A stretch of 64,000 nucleotides of DNA from a bacterium (lineage in GTDB: Bacteria; Armatimonadota; Fimbriimonadia; Fimbriimonadales; Fimbriimonadaceae): assembly GCA_027483535.1 (NCBI GenBank), contig JAIXUN010000002.1:806001-870000 (forward strand). Reading direction: 5' to 3'. Each line of letters opens with the position of its first letter. Position 1 is the first letter of the stretch. This document shows positions 41,526 to 50,303 of the stretch, piece by piece. The notes under the pieces were generated by a model that saw only the letters and a program-made list of their open reading frames with translations, searched no databases and had not been told where the DNA came from. The translations under genes were made by a program, and so were the position numbers.

Positions 41526-42505
41526 ACACCGTCGTTCTTACTCTAATCTCGGGAGTCCTCACTTCCGCTTCGTCTGCCCCGCTCGATGGCTTGCATGTGC
41601 AAGGCAAGAACCTGCTTGATAAAGGCAAGGCAGTCCATCTGCGAGGGGTTTGCGTGGGCGATGTCATCCTTGCCCGCAAGGATCGGCTCGGCGATTATCG
41701 GGTGCTCGCCAAGGATTGGAAGTGCAATACCGTCCGCATCGGAGTCGCTCCCAGCAGTTGGAAGCACGACGACAAGAAAAAGGTCTTTGCCGAACTGAAG
41801 AAAGAGGTCAAAGCTGCGCGAGCCCAAGGTCTGTACGTGCTGATCGACTGGCATGCGATTGGGTGGCCCGACGGCTACTTCCAAAAGTCGAGTGTGAAAG
41901 ATCTTTACGACAGCTCATTTTCGCTCGCTACCGACTTCTGGAAATCCTGCGCCAAGGAGTTCAAGGGAGATAATCGAGTCGGCTTCCACCTCTGGTGCGA
42001 GCCGCTGTACACGGAGAAAGACTGGGAGACCCCCTACGGTTCCACTTGGCCGAAGTTGAAGCCCTTCTTCGATCGACTGATCGCCGATATCCGAAAGCAG
42101 GGGGCGAGAAACCTCGTGATCGCCAGCGGAAACCGGTGGGCGTACGACCTGAACGGCATCAAGCAGAACCCGATTAAAGACTCCAATGTCGCTTACGAGT
42201 GGCACGTCTACGGTGGTCACGACAAGAACGATCCCAAGCTTTGGGCAAAGGCGCTGGGCGAGGTGCACACCTTTGCTCCGGTGATTGTTTCCGAATGGGG
42301 ATTCCAAGCCGATACCACCGGGCACTACAAGGGAACCCCGGAAGATTTTGGCAAGCCGTTTGTGAAGTTCATGCGCGAAAGAAAGCTCCACTGGACGGCG
42401 TGGTGCTATCACCCGGAGTGGGGTCCGGTGATGCTGGAGAAGGATTGGAAAACGCCAACGGCGTACGGAAAGTTCGTCAAGAACTTGCTCGCTGAGGGCA
42501 AATAG
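41522..42505 (+). CDS. secreted glycoside hydrolase family 5 (cellulase-like)
   Basis: 327 residues with a short signal peptide (MNTVVLTLISGVLTSASSA). The GH5 barrel is shown by VHLRGVCVGDV, NTVRIGV, LYVLIDWHAI, the acid/base glutamate in FHLWCEPLYTEKDW (WCEP in place of the usual NEP), NVAYEWHVYGGH and the nucleophile in VIVSEWGFQ. Endo-beta-1,4-glucanase activity is the family default, but mannan or other beta-glycans are possible. Its start overlaps the CRP-like gene, an unusual translational coupling of a hydrolase to a regulator, which suggests carbon-responsive control. Confidence 0.9.
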   Translation: MNTVVLTLISGVLTSASSAPLDGLHVQGKNLLDKGKAVHLRGVCVGDVILARKDRLGDYRVLAKDWKCNTVRIGVAPSSWKHDDKKKVFAELKKEVKAARAQGLYVLIDWHAIGWPDGYFQKSSVKDLYDSSFSLATDFWKSCAKEFKGDNRVGFHLWCEPLYTEKDWETPYGSTWPKLKPFFDRLIADIRKQGARNLVIASGNRWAYDLNGIKQNPIKDSNVAYEWHVYGGHDKNDPKLWAKALGEVHTFAPVIVSEWGFQADTTGHYKGTPEDFGKPFVKFMRERKLHWTAWCYHPEWGPVMLEKDWKTPTAYGKFVKNLLAEGK

Positions 42506-42552
42506 AGTTCTTTCCTGACACTTCGGTAGTCAAAGCCGCGTGCTTCAAATAG

Positions 42553-42999
42553 TCAGCCTCCGAAGATGAGAGATTGGAAGCAAGGGCGACGGATGAACAT
42601 GAAATCGCCCTCATCGCCGAACAAATCGAAGATTTGGTCCGGAGGCATGATCTCAATTCCGGCGATGATCGCGCGCAAGAATTAGAATGATGCTGGAGCG
42701 CAGAAAACGGCTCGACCTGAGTTCACATCATTATCAGCGACCAAGTAAGCCACGTCTGCCCCTGCGGACATGTCCAGGAGTTCGGTCGAGCCCCCGTCTA
42801 TCGTGGATTGAATTCTGACGATTGCGTCATTAGATTTTCCCATTGATCGTAAGTGTTATGTCATTCCAGGAGTCTCGATCCAGATAGTCCACGTCGGGTT
42901 TATGATGGAATCGCGATGACCTTGGATGGATACCAACATCAATCGTCTTTAGGCGTCGAGCCAGATTGGTTCGTCACTTGAGATCATTCGTTGGACCAT
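42553..42999 (-). pseudogene. decayed gene with two frameshifts and an internal stop
   Basis: Three overlapping frames read as coherent protein in sequence. Frame one starts at an ATG (42999) with GAAGGT upstream: MVQRMISSDEPIWLDA, then stop. Frame two: KTIDVGIHPRSSRFHHKPDVD to WNDITLTINGKI, stop at 42830. Frame three: NDAIVRIQSTIDGGSTELLD to GRAVFCAPASF, stop at 42682, continuing in the same frame as FLRAIIAGIEIMPPDQIFDLF to SLIFGG (42553). It begins 18 bases after the stop of the small membrane-protein gene, as if the third gene of that operon. No family was recognised. It could instead hold one short intact gene (42682-42843, 53 residues). Confidence 0.45.
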
Positions 43000-43017
43000 T
43001 TACTTGCCGACCTTCAG

Positions 43018-43350
43018 TTAGGAGCCAGGTTCGGCGTCCCGATCGATCGTTCTCAGCCGTAGCGCCAAAAACCGAGCGAGAGCCGCCGTGAGCAATATCA
43101 TCGCGATCGCAAGCGAAAGTAGCAGGGGACCGGATTCGAAGACGTTCAGTGCAAAGAGAAGCCCCGTGGCAGAGTTGAGAATCAACGCCCCGCCGGAAAA
43201 GAAGGCAATCGTCTTTATCCACAGTTTCAAGCCGAATGCGGTTTCTGATCTGCCACGCATATAAAGACGGGAGAGGAGGGCTAGGCCTCCTACAAAAAGG
43301 ACTCCAAACACGATTGATTCAAGAAATCGCCATTCACGGTCAGAGATCAA
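43018..43350 (-). CDS. small three-helix membrane protein, unknown
   Basis: 110 residues with three predicted membrane segments (IVFGVLFVGGLALLSRLYM, WIKTIAFFSGGALILNSATGLLFAL, LLLSLAIAMILLTAALARFLAL) and a basic C-terminal end. Translation starts at a TTG with GGAGGA 8 bases upstream, which makes this rare start credible. It sits between another small membrane-protein gene and the decayed gene, all on the minus strand. No function is suggested by the sequence. Confidence 0.55.
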   Translation of the reverse strand: MISDREWRFLESIVFGVLFVGGLALLSRLYMRGRSETAFGLKLWIKTIAFFSGGALILNSATGLLFALNVFESGPLLLSLAIAMILLTAALARFLALRLRTIDRDAEPGS

Positions 43351-43392
43351 CGTGCGATCCTCCAGAAATAAAAATGGGGGGAGCGGTCAAGA

Positions 43393-43596
43393 TTAATGGC
43401 GCCTCAACCCTTGGATCCCGCGCATGATCATCCAAACGGACAGCAAGACCAGCGGCGCACCTAAGTATAGAGTTGCGGTAATCCTGTTCTCCAGATAAAC
43501 CGCAACGGTTAACCCAAGAAAAACCACTAAGCAAATAACCCCCCAAACAAGGGAAGCTATAGGGCTGTCGGCAACCTCGTAAGCATAGTTTTTCAT
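43393..43596 (-). CDS. small two-helix membrane protein, unknown
   Basis: 67 residues from the ATG at 43596 (MKNYAYEVADSPIASLVWG), with two membrane helices (SLVWGVICLVVFLGLTVAVYL and ATLYLGAPLVLLSVWMIM). The track ORF extends 43 codons further upstream to another ATG, but that extension is polar, has no signal character and is probably leader sequence. First gene of the small minus-strand group. Confidence 0.5.
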   Translation of the reverse strand: MKNYAYEVADSPIASLVWGVICLVVFLGLTVAVYLENRITATLYLGAPLVLLSVWMIMRGIQGLRRH

Positions 43597-44017
43597 CGCA
43601 CAAGCAGATTCCTGTTTAGGGAACCGGGGTTCTCGATCCAAGCTGAAAGTCCTACTTTGCACGAGAGAACTCGACTCAGGGTGAATCAAAAAGCTGGTTT
43701 GCGGTCTTCCGCACGCGGTACTCATAGTACAGCAACTTTCAAAGCTTTGGCTGCGAAAGAGATCTTTGTTCGAGGAGGCTGATCGTACTCCGCCCGCTTG
43801 CTGCCTTCGGCCAACCAGTCGTCGCTAGCTCATCAACTCTGCGATTCAGCCGAAGGTTGATCTTGCCCTAAGCCCCTAAGAGTAGCTAGCAGGAATTGTT
43901 TCTCAAAAGGTTCGATAAAGGAACGATTCTGACTTTGTCCTCATTCCGTTAGGGATAGCCGGATCTTTGCGCCATTCCCCGCAAAATCAGCGTAGGCTAT
44001 GTAATCTGTAGGTAGAA
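43597..44017. other. intergenic region before the MoxR operon
   Basis: About 420 bases with no supported gene. It must hold divergent promoters for the small membrane proteins and for the MoxR operon, but I saw no convincing -10/-35 pair. The only symmetric element noted is CAAAGCTTTG near 43739. No riboswitch or RNA gene was recognised. Confidence 0.4.
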
Positions 44018-44968
44018 ATGGCGGTGCATGAATTAGGGCAGCAGGCTTCGGCCATCGTCGATGAAGTTTCCAAGGTGATCGTTGGCAAGTGTTCTGCGAT
44101 TGAAATGGCAGTGGTCAGCATTGTCTGCGAGGGCCATCTTCTCATCGAAGATATCCCCGGAGTGGGCAAAACGACTCTGGCACGATCTTTGGCAAAGACG
44201 ATTTCCGGCGAGTTCCGGCGGGTTCAGTTCACGCCAGACCTTCTTCCGGCAGACGTAACCGGTTCGTCCGTTTACAACCAGAAGAGCGGCGAATTTGAAT
44301 TCCGAGCGGGCCCCGTGTTCGCCAACGTTGTCTTGGCGGACGAAATCAACCGGGCGACCCCCAAAACTCAGGCGGCCCTGCTAGAGGCGATGGAAGAGGG
44401 TCAAGTCTCGACCGACGGTGAGACCCGATCGCTCCCGAGACCCTTCTTTGTCATCGCCACTCAAAACTCGGTGGAGATGACGGGTACCTACCCGCTGCCA
44501 GAAGCACAATTAGACCGTTTCTTTGCCCGAATCAGCCTGGGCTATCCCGACCGCGAGAGCGAGCGGGCGGTTCTGAGCGCGCAGCAGATTGCGCACCCGA
44601 TTGAACTGCTCCAGCCCGTGATTACGGCGGAGGAACTCCGAACCCTTCAGGCCAACGTTCGCGACATCTTTGTTCACGACAGCGTGAAGGATTACATCGT
44701 CGACATTGTCCGCGCAACTCGAGCCAGCAACCAATTGGCGCTTGGCGCATCGCCTCGGGCCACCCTTCACCTCATGCGAGCAGGGCAGGCGATGGCGGTG
44801 ATGGGTGGATTCGATTTCGTTCGACCGGACGACATTAAGAAGGTCGCCCCAACCATCATTGCTCACCGGGTTATGCCTCGGGCAGAGATGCGGGCGAGGG
44901 GTGTCACTACAAACGACCTCATCGCTCAAATCGTGGAAACCGTTCCCGCTCCGGTTCCGGTGGGCTAA
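44018..44968 (+). CDS. MoxR-family AAA+ ATPase
   Basis: 316-residue chaperone-like AAA+ ATPase. Walker A is EDIPGVGKTT, Walker B is VVLADEINRATPKTQAALLEAM, sensor 1 is FFVIATQN and the arginine-finger region is LPEAQLDRFFARI. The gene is followed by DUF58 and TgpA-type transglutaminase genes, the standard MoxR operon. MoxR proteins are thought to assist metal insertion or assembly of partner complexes; the client here is probably encoded in the same operon. The ATG at 44018 gives the common start with a helix before the nucleotide site. Confidence 0.94.
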   Translation: MAVHELGQQASAIVDEVSKVIVGKCSAIEMAVVSIVCEGHLLIEDIPGVGKTTLARSLAKTISGEFRRVQFTPDLLPADVTGSSVYNQKSGEFEFRAGPVFANVVLADEINRATPKTQAALLEAMEEGQVSTDGETRSLPRPFFVIATQNSVEMTGTYPLPEAQLDRFFARISLGYPDRESERAVLSAQQIAHPIELLQPVITAEELRTLQANVRDIFVHDSVKDYIVDIVRATRASNQLALGASPRATLHLMRAGQAMAVMGGFDFVRPDDIKKVAPTIIAHRVMPRAEMRARGVTTNDLIAQIVETVPAPVPVG

Positions 44969-45018
44969 GCGCTTCCAACCAAGGTCCACGAGCCTGACAA
45001 GCGAGCTATGAGAACGCC

Positions 45019-46203
45019 ATGAGAAGGATTGCTTACACCGCGTTGGCAACAGCGGCGCTGTTCTTGTCTCTCATGGCAATCCTCATCGACGCGCCCGCAT
45101 TGTTCTTTATGAGCTTTGCGCTGGTCGCGTTGCTCATTGCTTGTAACGTCCAGTCCTACCTATCCGCTCGGGCTCTCAAGATCGAACGGATCGTGCCGAA
45201 GAGCGTTCGAGTGAACGAACTCGTCACCATCGAGCTGGTCATCTGGAGCCTTCGGAAGCTGAAACGCCCGCTCGTGACGGTTCAAGACAACGTTCCGCTC
45301 AGGCTCACTCGGGGCGGAGTCGGTCTGAGTTTGCCCATTGCGCCTGCGTACGACCTCCCGGTTCGCACCATGTACAAGTTCCAGCCGAGAAAGCGGGGGC
45401 GGTTCTCGTGGAAGAACATCACCGTCACGGCCACCGACGCGCTTGGACTCACTACCCGAAGCGTGAAGTACGAAACGGAACCCACCGAGATCACGGTGCT
45501 CCCGGTGCCGATTCCCGTTGCCATCGAACTACCCAGTTCGGCAGGGTGGGGAATCAACGAAGCGGCGAGCGGTCAGGCGGCGGGTGCAGGAATCGAACCT
45601 CGTGGCGTTCGCGAATACGCCTCCGGCGATTCGTTAAGGCACGTGCACTGGCGATCGAGCGCCCGCATGGGTCGATTGATGGTGAAAGAGTTTCAGGCGG
45701 GTGCTCACGGCGCCTGCTCCTTCGTGTTGCAACGAACCGCGGGCACGGATCGCGGTGAAGGCGACGTTTCGACTCTAGACGTCATGTGCGGACACGTCCT
45801 GTTCCTGAGCGATCAACTCATTCGGATGGGCGTCACGGTCAGCTTCCCAACCCTTGAATCGAACGTGAAAAGCGGGGTGGACCATGATCGGGTGGAAGCG
45901 GTTGCCGCTCTGCTGGGCGAAATTCAAGCTTCCTCTCAAGAGCCGATCGGCGTGGAACTGGAACGGGTTCTCGATGAGGCAGAAAGCGGAAGCGTGATCT
46001 TTGTTTGTGCCGCTGTTGACGATGATTCGCTGACCGGAGTCATTTCCCGCCACCGAGGAAACCACACGATCGTTCCTCTGGTTTACGAGCCGAAACTATA
46101 CGATCCCAAGTTCACGGGTAGGTCCATGGCGTCTCCAGAAGCCATGGAACGGCTCCGTTCGGTAGGCGCCAACCCGAGTCTTATGCCGGAGTTTCTGCAA
46201 TGA
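45019..46203 (+). CDS. DUF58 domain membrane protein
   Basis: 394 residues. Two N-terminal membrane helices (ALATAALFLSLMAILI, ALFFMSFALVALLIACNV) are followed by a beta domain and the DUF58 core, identified by GVREYASGDSLRHVHWRSSARMGRLMVKEF. This core often leads into a von Willebrand-like region, here apparently reduced. It usually partners with MoxR ATPases. It lies 50 bases after the moxR gene and overlaps the transglutaminase gene by 4 bases (ATGA). Confidence 0.92.
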   Translation: MRRIAYTALATAALFLSLMAILIDAPALFFMSFALVALLIACNVQSYLSARALKIERIVPKSVRVNELVTIELVIWSLRKLKRPLVTVQDNVPLRLTRGGVGLSLPIAPAYDLPVRTMYKFQPRKRGRFSWKNITVTATDALGLTTRSVKYETEPTEITVLPVPIPVAIELPSSAGWGINEAASGQAAGAGIEPRGVREYASGDSLRHVHWRSSARMGRLMVKEFQAGAHGACSFVLQRTAGTDRGEGDVSTLDVMCGHVLFLSDQLIRMGVTVSFPTLESNVKSGVDHDRVEAVAALLGEIQASSQEPIGVELERVLDEAESGSVIFVCAAVDDDSLTGVISRHRGNHTIVPLVYEPKLYDPKFTGRSMASPEAMERLRSVGANPSLMPEFLQ

Positions 46204-48296
46204 TCGCTCTGAGGAAGTACGCGTTTAGGGGTCAGGTCGATGGGATGGATTACATCCTCTCGGCGGTGATGTCTCTTACGGCCGCTTTTTCCGGTGGTCA
46301 GGCGGTAGCGAGCAATCTTGTCTCCGTCGTTGCGGTAACGGTCGTTGCTCTCGGCATTGGCGTTTCTTTCCTTATCCGAAACGCCCGCCAAGAGCAGGGA
46401 ATCACTCGGTTCGACTGGCTTTTTTACACCGTTACCACGCTCGGCTCCTTCATGTTTGCCACGCGGTTCAACGTCATCTTCCCGCCGGATACCTTCCCAA
46501 GGGAGCTTCTCCCTTCTAGCTGGCTCCTTTGGATGATGATGTTGGGGAGCTTCTTTGTTTGGAGCGACCGAACCCTTCTTTTCCACGCGATCCCGTCGTT
46601 GGCGCTGTTCGGGTTCGTTGGGTGTTATGACACCTACCGACCCGTGGTCGTGTTCTTCTTCATCTTCCTGGTGGCTTTTGCGACGCTCTTCGCGAGGGCC
46701 CACGCCCGCGACATGCGGGTGAGAGCACAGGCAAGCGGATACTTTGCTGAGGATCCTCTGATGCAATCGGATCCGGATCGGCAGGTGGAACACCTTTCTT
46801 CGGGACCGTGGCGTTGGGCGGCAGGCGCAGAATGGGCACTCTGGTCGGCGATGGGAATCGTCGTGCTCAGCCTCATTGGCGCTCCGGTGGTTCAAACCAC
46901 CGTGAAGCCGATTTCGGGCGGTTTGAAGCTGAACAACCCGGTGACCCAAAGACTTGCTCGGGCGGCAACCGGAAGCAGCGCCGCTAACCAAAACCAACAG
47001 AGGATCGGCCAAGGACCCATCACCCTGCGAGAGACCCCGGTCTTCCAGGTGACTTCGGATGACCTTGCCCCCTATCGCGTCGATACCTTCGACTACTACA
47101 CGAACGCGAACACCTGGATCAAGAATTGGGACGACTCCGGTCCTTACTTCGACCAAAAGCAGAATGAACTTGAAGAGCGCACCGCACGATCGACCCTGTT
47201 CCGGATTGCTCAACCTACCGATCGCACCTACACCGTTCAAGCGTTGGTGGCGACCAACGAAATCCCGGGCCGTGGAACTTCGTTTAGCGTTTTGAACCCA
47301 CCTTCGCTCGTCCGAAACGATCGAGGTGGCACCCCGTTCTTGCCGCAGCCGATGGCATACGGAAAGACCCGTATCACCTACCTAGAATCGCGGGCTCCGA
47401 AGCGAAACGCCATGCGACCCAAAGTGCGCGGCGGATACATTTCGAATGCCCTCAACACGGGTTCGATCAAGACTTCCGTCTACGAGATGGCGGCGAAGGT
47501 CGCAGGAAAAGAGGGAAGTGACTACGAAAAGGCGGAACGGATTCGTGAGTACATCGCGAGCACCATTCGTTACACGCTCAAGCCGAAGCCAATTCCAGAA
47601 TCGGAAGAGGCCGTCTCTTACACCCTGTTCACCTCCAAAGAAGCGTATTGCGACATCTTCGCCACCGCGATGGTGCAGATGGCGCGATCGATCGGGATTC
47701 CCGCACGGTACTCGGTCGGCTACCTGCCGAATCCTCGCAACCTTGGCGAGAACGGCAGCCTGATCTTGCTTGAAGCCGACCGCCATGCCTGGGCTGAGCT
47801 GTTCTTTGAGGGGCACGGCTGGATGGTTTTTGATGCCACGGAAGGATCGGTTTCTATCGATGGGTCCACCCGTCCGAACGAGCGACCTCGGGCGACTCCG
47901 ACGGTTCCCATAGCCCTTTACCTGGCGGCAGGGGCACTCGTTGTGGTTGCAATCGGTGCGATTGGCTACTTTATCCTGAGCAGAAAGCCCAATCCCGAGA
48001 AGAAACTCGAATCTGAGCTCGAGCGCGTGACTCTGGATTACACGATCGCCCTGGAGCGGCATACGGGCAGAAGGCGACAACTCGGCCAAACCGTGATGGA
48101 GTACACCGAGACCTCGATTGAGAAGCTCAACGGTTCGGGAGCAAAAGCCAAAGAACTCGCCTCGCGATTCACGTACGCCCTTTACTCACAGTCTGGACTC
48201 ACGACCGAAAGCGTTGATTCGCTGAGGCAAGAAGTGCAAGACTTCAAGAACGTTTTGAAGGAAGAGGCCAAGAAAGCCAAATCCCGCAAAGGGTAG
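46200..48296 (+). CDS. TgpA-like membrane transglutaminase
   Basis: 698 residues. The N-terminal ~220 contain about five to six membrane helices, then an exported region with a transglutaminase core: Cys in SKEAYCDIFATAMVQMARS, His in DRHAWAELFFEGHGW and Asp in FDATEG. A last helix (PIALYLAAGALVVVAIGAIGYFIL) precedes a cytoplasmic C-terminal helical tail like DUF4129. Pseudomonas TgpA is a related essential inner-membrane protein with periplasmic transglutaminase activity; the substrate here is unknown. Third gene of the MoxR-DUF58-TgpA operon. holA follows 20 bases later. Confidence 0.92.
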   Translation: MIALRKYAFRGQVDGMDYILSAVMSLTAAFSGGQAVASNLVSVVAVTVVALGIGVSFLIRNARQEQGITRFDWLFYTVTTLGSFMFATRFNVIFPPDTFPRELLPSSWLLWMMMLGSFFVWSDRTLLFHAIPSLALFGFVGCYDTYRPVVVFFFIFLVAFATLFARAHARDMRVRAQASGYFAEDPLMQSDPDRQVEHLSSGPWRWAAGAEWALWSAMGIVVLSLIGAPVVQTTVKPISGGLKLNNPVTQRLARAATGSSAANQNQQRIGQGPITLRETPVFQVTSDDLAPYRVDTFDYYTNANTWIKNWDDSGPYFDQKQNELEERTARSTLFRIAQPTDRTYTVQALVATNEIPGRGTSFSVLNPPSLVRNDRGGTPFLPQPMAYGKTRITYLESRAPKRNAMRPKVRGGYISNALNTGSIKTSVYEMAAKVAGKEGSDYEKAERIREYIASTIRYTLKPKPIPESEEAVSYTLFTSKEAYCDIFATAMVQMARSIGIPARYSVGYLPNPRNLGENGSLILLEADRHAWAELFFEGHGWMVFDATEGSVSIDGSTRPNERPRATPTVPIALYLAAGALVVVAIGAIGYFILSRKPNPEKKLESELERVTLDYTIALERHTGRRRQLGQTVMEYTETSIEKLNGSGAKAKELASRFTYALYSQSGLTTESVDSLRQEVQDFKNVLKEEAKKAKSRKG

Positions 48297-48316
48297 CCCT
48301 TCCTTACCCCGATCTC

Positions 48317-49384
48317 ATGTCTGGATTCGATCCCGCCGTTGCGGCGAAAGCTCGCGTTGTGCTGCTCTACGGAGCAGAAAGCATCCTCATGCGTCGCGCA
48401 ATGGACGAAGTGATCCAAGCAAGCGGCGTCGCTGCGGATGACATGGAACTCGAGACCTTCATGGGCGACTCGGTCTCTCCCAAGGAGTGGGTTGCGGCGG
48501 CGGGAACCGTCCCTTTCCTCGCCGAACGGCGCGTGGTGATCGTTCGGAACGTGGGTCGTGCGGAACCCAAAGATCTTAGCCTAGAGAGCCTGAAGGGGCT
48601 CCCGGAGACCGCCCTGCTTGTCTTGGTGGGTGACGAAGAAGCGGGTAGCGACGATAAGAGCAAGAAGTCGGAAACCAATATTCGAAACTTCGCAAAGCTA
48701 GTGAAAGATGCCAAAGGCGGGGTCTTCGAATTCAAGGCAGATTCCAAGGCGGCTGCAGGATTTGTTAAAGTTGAAGTTGAAAAACTTGGAAAGAACATCT
48801 CTACGTCTGCTGCGAACCTTCTTGTAGAGATGACGGGTGGAAGCGCGGGTCGGGCGCTTCAAGAGGTTGAGAAGTTGGTGCTCTACACGTCGGGCAGTCG
48901 AATCTCTGAGCAAGAGATCAGAGACGTTGTTGTGCCCTCGCGGGAGTGGAACGTCTTCAACCTTATCGATGCCGCGATTTCTGGCAACGTCGGCGTGGCG
49001 TTGCGCCAGTTACAGACCGTTTTGACCAATAAGTCGAAGGTGGAAGACATCGCCTTCGCCAACATTTTCCCGCTTTTCGCCCGGCAGTTTCGGTTCCTTT
49101 GGCAGGCTCGGGCTTTCATTGAAACCGGGGGCTCGCCGGATTCCCCTAGCCCAGAAATGGCTCAACTGTATTCCGGAAAGTCGGCTTTGTCCGGCCAATC
49201 CGACTACGTCAAAAACGGGGTGATGCGCCAGGCCAAGCAAGTGACCTTCGACGGTCTAGCTCGGGCAATGGCCTTGCTGGAAGAGACCGACGGTAAGTTG
49301 AAGGGGCAGGGAGCTTCGTTTAACGGAGTGGATACGCTCGAACAGTTCCTGATTCGTCTTTCCCGAGAACTGAAAGCCGCCTGA
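48317..49384 (+). CDS. holA: DNA polymerase III subunit delta
   Basis: 355-residue clamp-loader subunit that opens the beta sliding clamp. Family features are VVLLYGAESILMRRAMDEVI at the N-terminus, the strand VPFLAERRVVIVRNV, a central ISTSAANLLVEMTGGSAGRALQEVEKLVLY and the collar domain region NIFPLFARQFRFLWQAR. No P-loop is present, as expected for delta. It lies just after the transglutaminase operon and may share its transcript, though the functions are unrelated. Confidence 0.9.
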   Translation: MSGFDPAVAAKARVVLLYGAESILMRRAMDEVIQASGVAADDMELETFMGDSVSPKEWVAAAGTVPFLAERRVVIVRNVGRAEPKDLSLESLKGLPETALLVLVGDEEAGSDDKSKKSETNIRNFAKLVKDAKGGVFEFKADSKAAAGFVKVEVEKLGKNISTSAANLLVEMTGGSAGRALQEVEKLVLYTSGSRISEQEIRDVVVPSREWNVFNLIDAAISGNVGVALRQLQTVLTNKSKVEDIAFANIFPLFARQFRFLWQARAFIETGGSPDSPSPEMAQLYSGKSALSGQSDYVKNGVMRQAKQVTFDGLARAMALLEETDGKLKGQGASFNGVDTLEQFLIRLSRELKAA

Positions 49385-49463
49385 TTGCAACGAGGTCCTA
49401 CCAGGGCATAGGCCCTTTTGCGGAAACGGCGAACCTCGCCATCCCAGAATCGTTCCAGCGGTC

Positions 49464-50240
49464 ATGACTACGCCGATCGTTCTTCTTGCCGCCCTAGCCG
49501 TTGGGCAACGACAGTACAACGTCGAGACCATCCAGATAGACGGTGTCAATCGTGAGTTCATCGCTGTCCGAAGAGGGAGTTCGGATAGGCCCGCTCCGCT
49601 TGTTTTCGGATTTCACGGACACGGAGGCAACATGCGAAATGCCGCTCGCGCCTTCCGATTTCAAGAGCTTTGGCCGGAGGCAACGGTTGTTTACATGCAG
49701 GGGCTTAACACCCCCGGAAGGACCGATCCCGAAGGAAAGAAGCCGGGTTGGCAGAAGGTCACAGACGATCAAGATGGCCGAGATTTGAAGTTCTTCGACG
49801 CCGTTTTGAATCGGCTAAGAAAAGAGGGTGGCGTAGATGATAAGAGGATCTTTTGCTCGGGCCACTCCAATGGAGGGGCTTTCACGTACCTGCTTTGGGC
49901 AACGCACCCCGGTTTGTTCGCCGCTATCGGACCCTCAGCCTCAGGTTTTGCAGGCACGCGGGGAATCGATCGCGATGCTTGGAAGCCCACGCCCATGATC
50001 CATGTCGTGGGGACCGAAGATCCCATCGTCAATCCGGAAGGACAAGAGCGCAGCATCGCCTTCATGAGGACGCTCAACGGTTGTGAAGAAACAAAGGAGC
50101 GGCCGCTCGGCGTGATTGAATCGAGCTCGAAAAAAGGGGCTCCGGTAGTGGTCTACCGCTATCAGGGCGGACACAACTATCCCAAGGATGCGCCAGAGAA
50201 GATCGTGACGTTCTTTAAGCGGATCGCCGCGCTAAAGTAG
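49464..50240 (+). CDS. secreted esterase of the PHB depolymerase/feruloyl esterase-like family
   Basis: 258 residues with a short hydrophobic leader (MTTPIVLLAALAVGQR). The oxyanion-hole motif VFGFHGHGGNMRNAAR and the nucleophile elbow IFCSGHSNGGAFTYLL are typical of the LpqC/esterase-PHB family, which acts on short polyhydroxyalkanoates or feruloylated sugars. The catalytic aspartate is likely in VVGTEDPIVN and the histidine in YQGGHNYPKDAPE. A likely lipid-anchor cysteine is absent. It lies alone between holA and argS. Confidence 0.85.
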   Translation: MTTPIVLLAALAVGQRQYNVETIQIDGVNREFIAVRRGSSDRPAPLVFGFHGHGGNMRNAARAFRFQELWPEATVVYMQGLNTPGRTDPEGKKPGWQKVTDDQDGRDLKFFDAVLNRLRKEGGVDDKRIFCSGHSNGGAFTYLLWATHPGLFAAIGPSASGFAGTRGIDRDAWKPTPMIHVVGTEDPIVNPEGQERSIAFMRTLNGCEETKERPLGVIESSSKKGAPVVVYRYQGGHNYPKDAPEKIVTFFKRIAALK

Positions 50241-50303
50241 ATTCAAACGTTCGTCCGGTCTGCGAGCGGGACCCCCGTTGTGGGTAGCAAGTAAACTGAT
50301 GCC

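Noticed and set aside
46083-47240. 385-residue minus-strand ORF opposite DUF58 and TgpA genes
   Set aside because: Low-complexity Arg/Glu/His-rich translation; the plus-strand operon is fully coherent.
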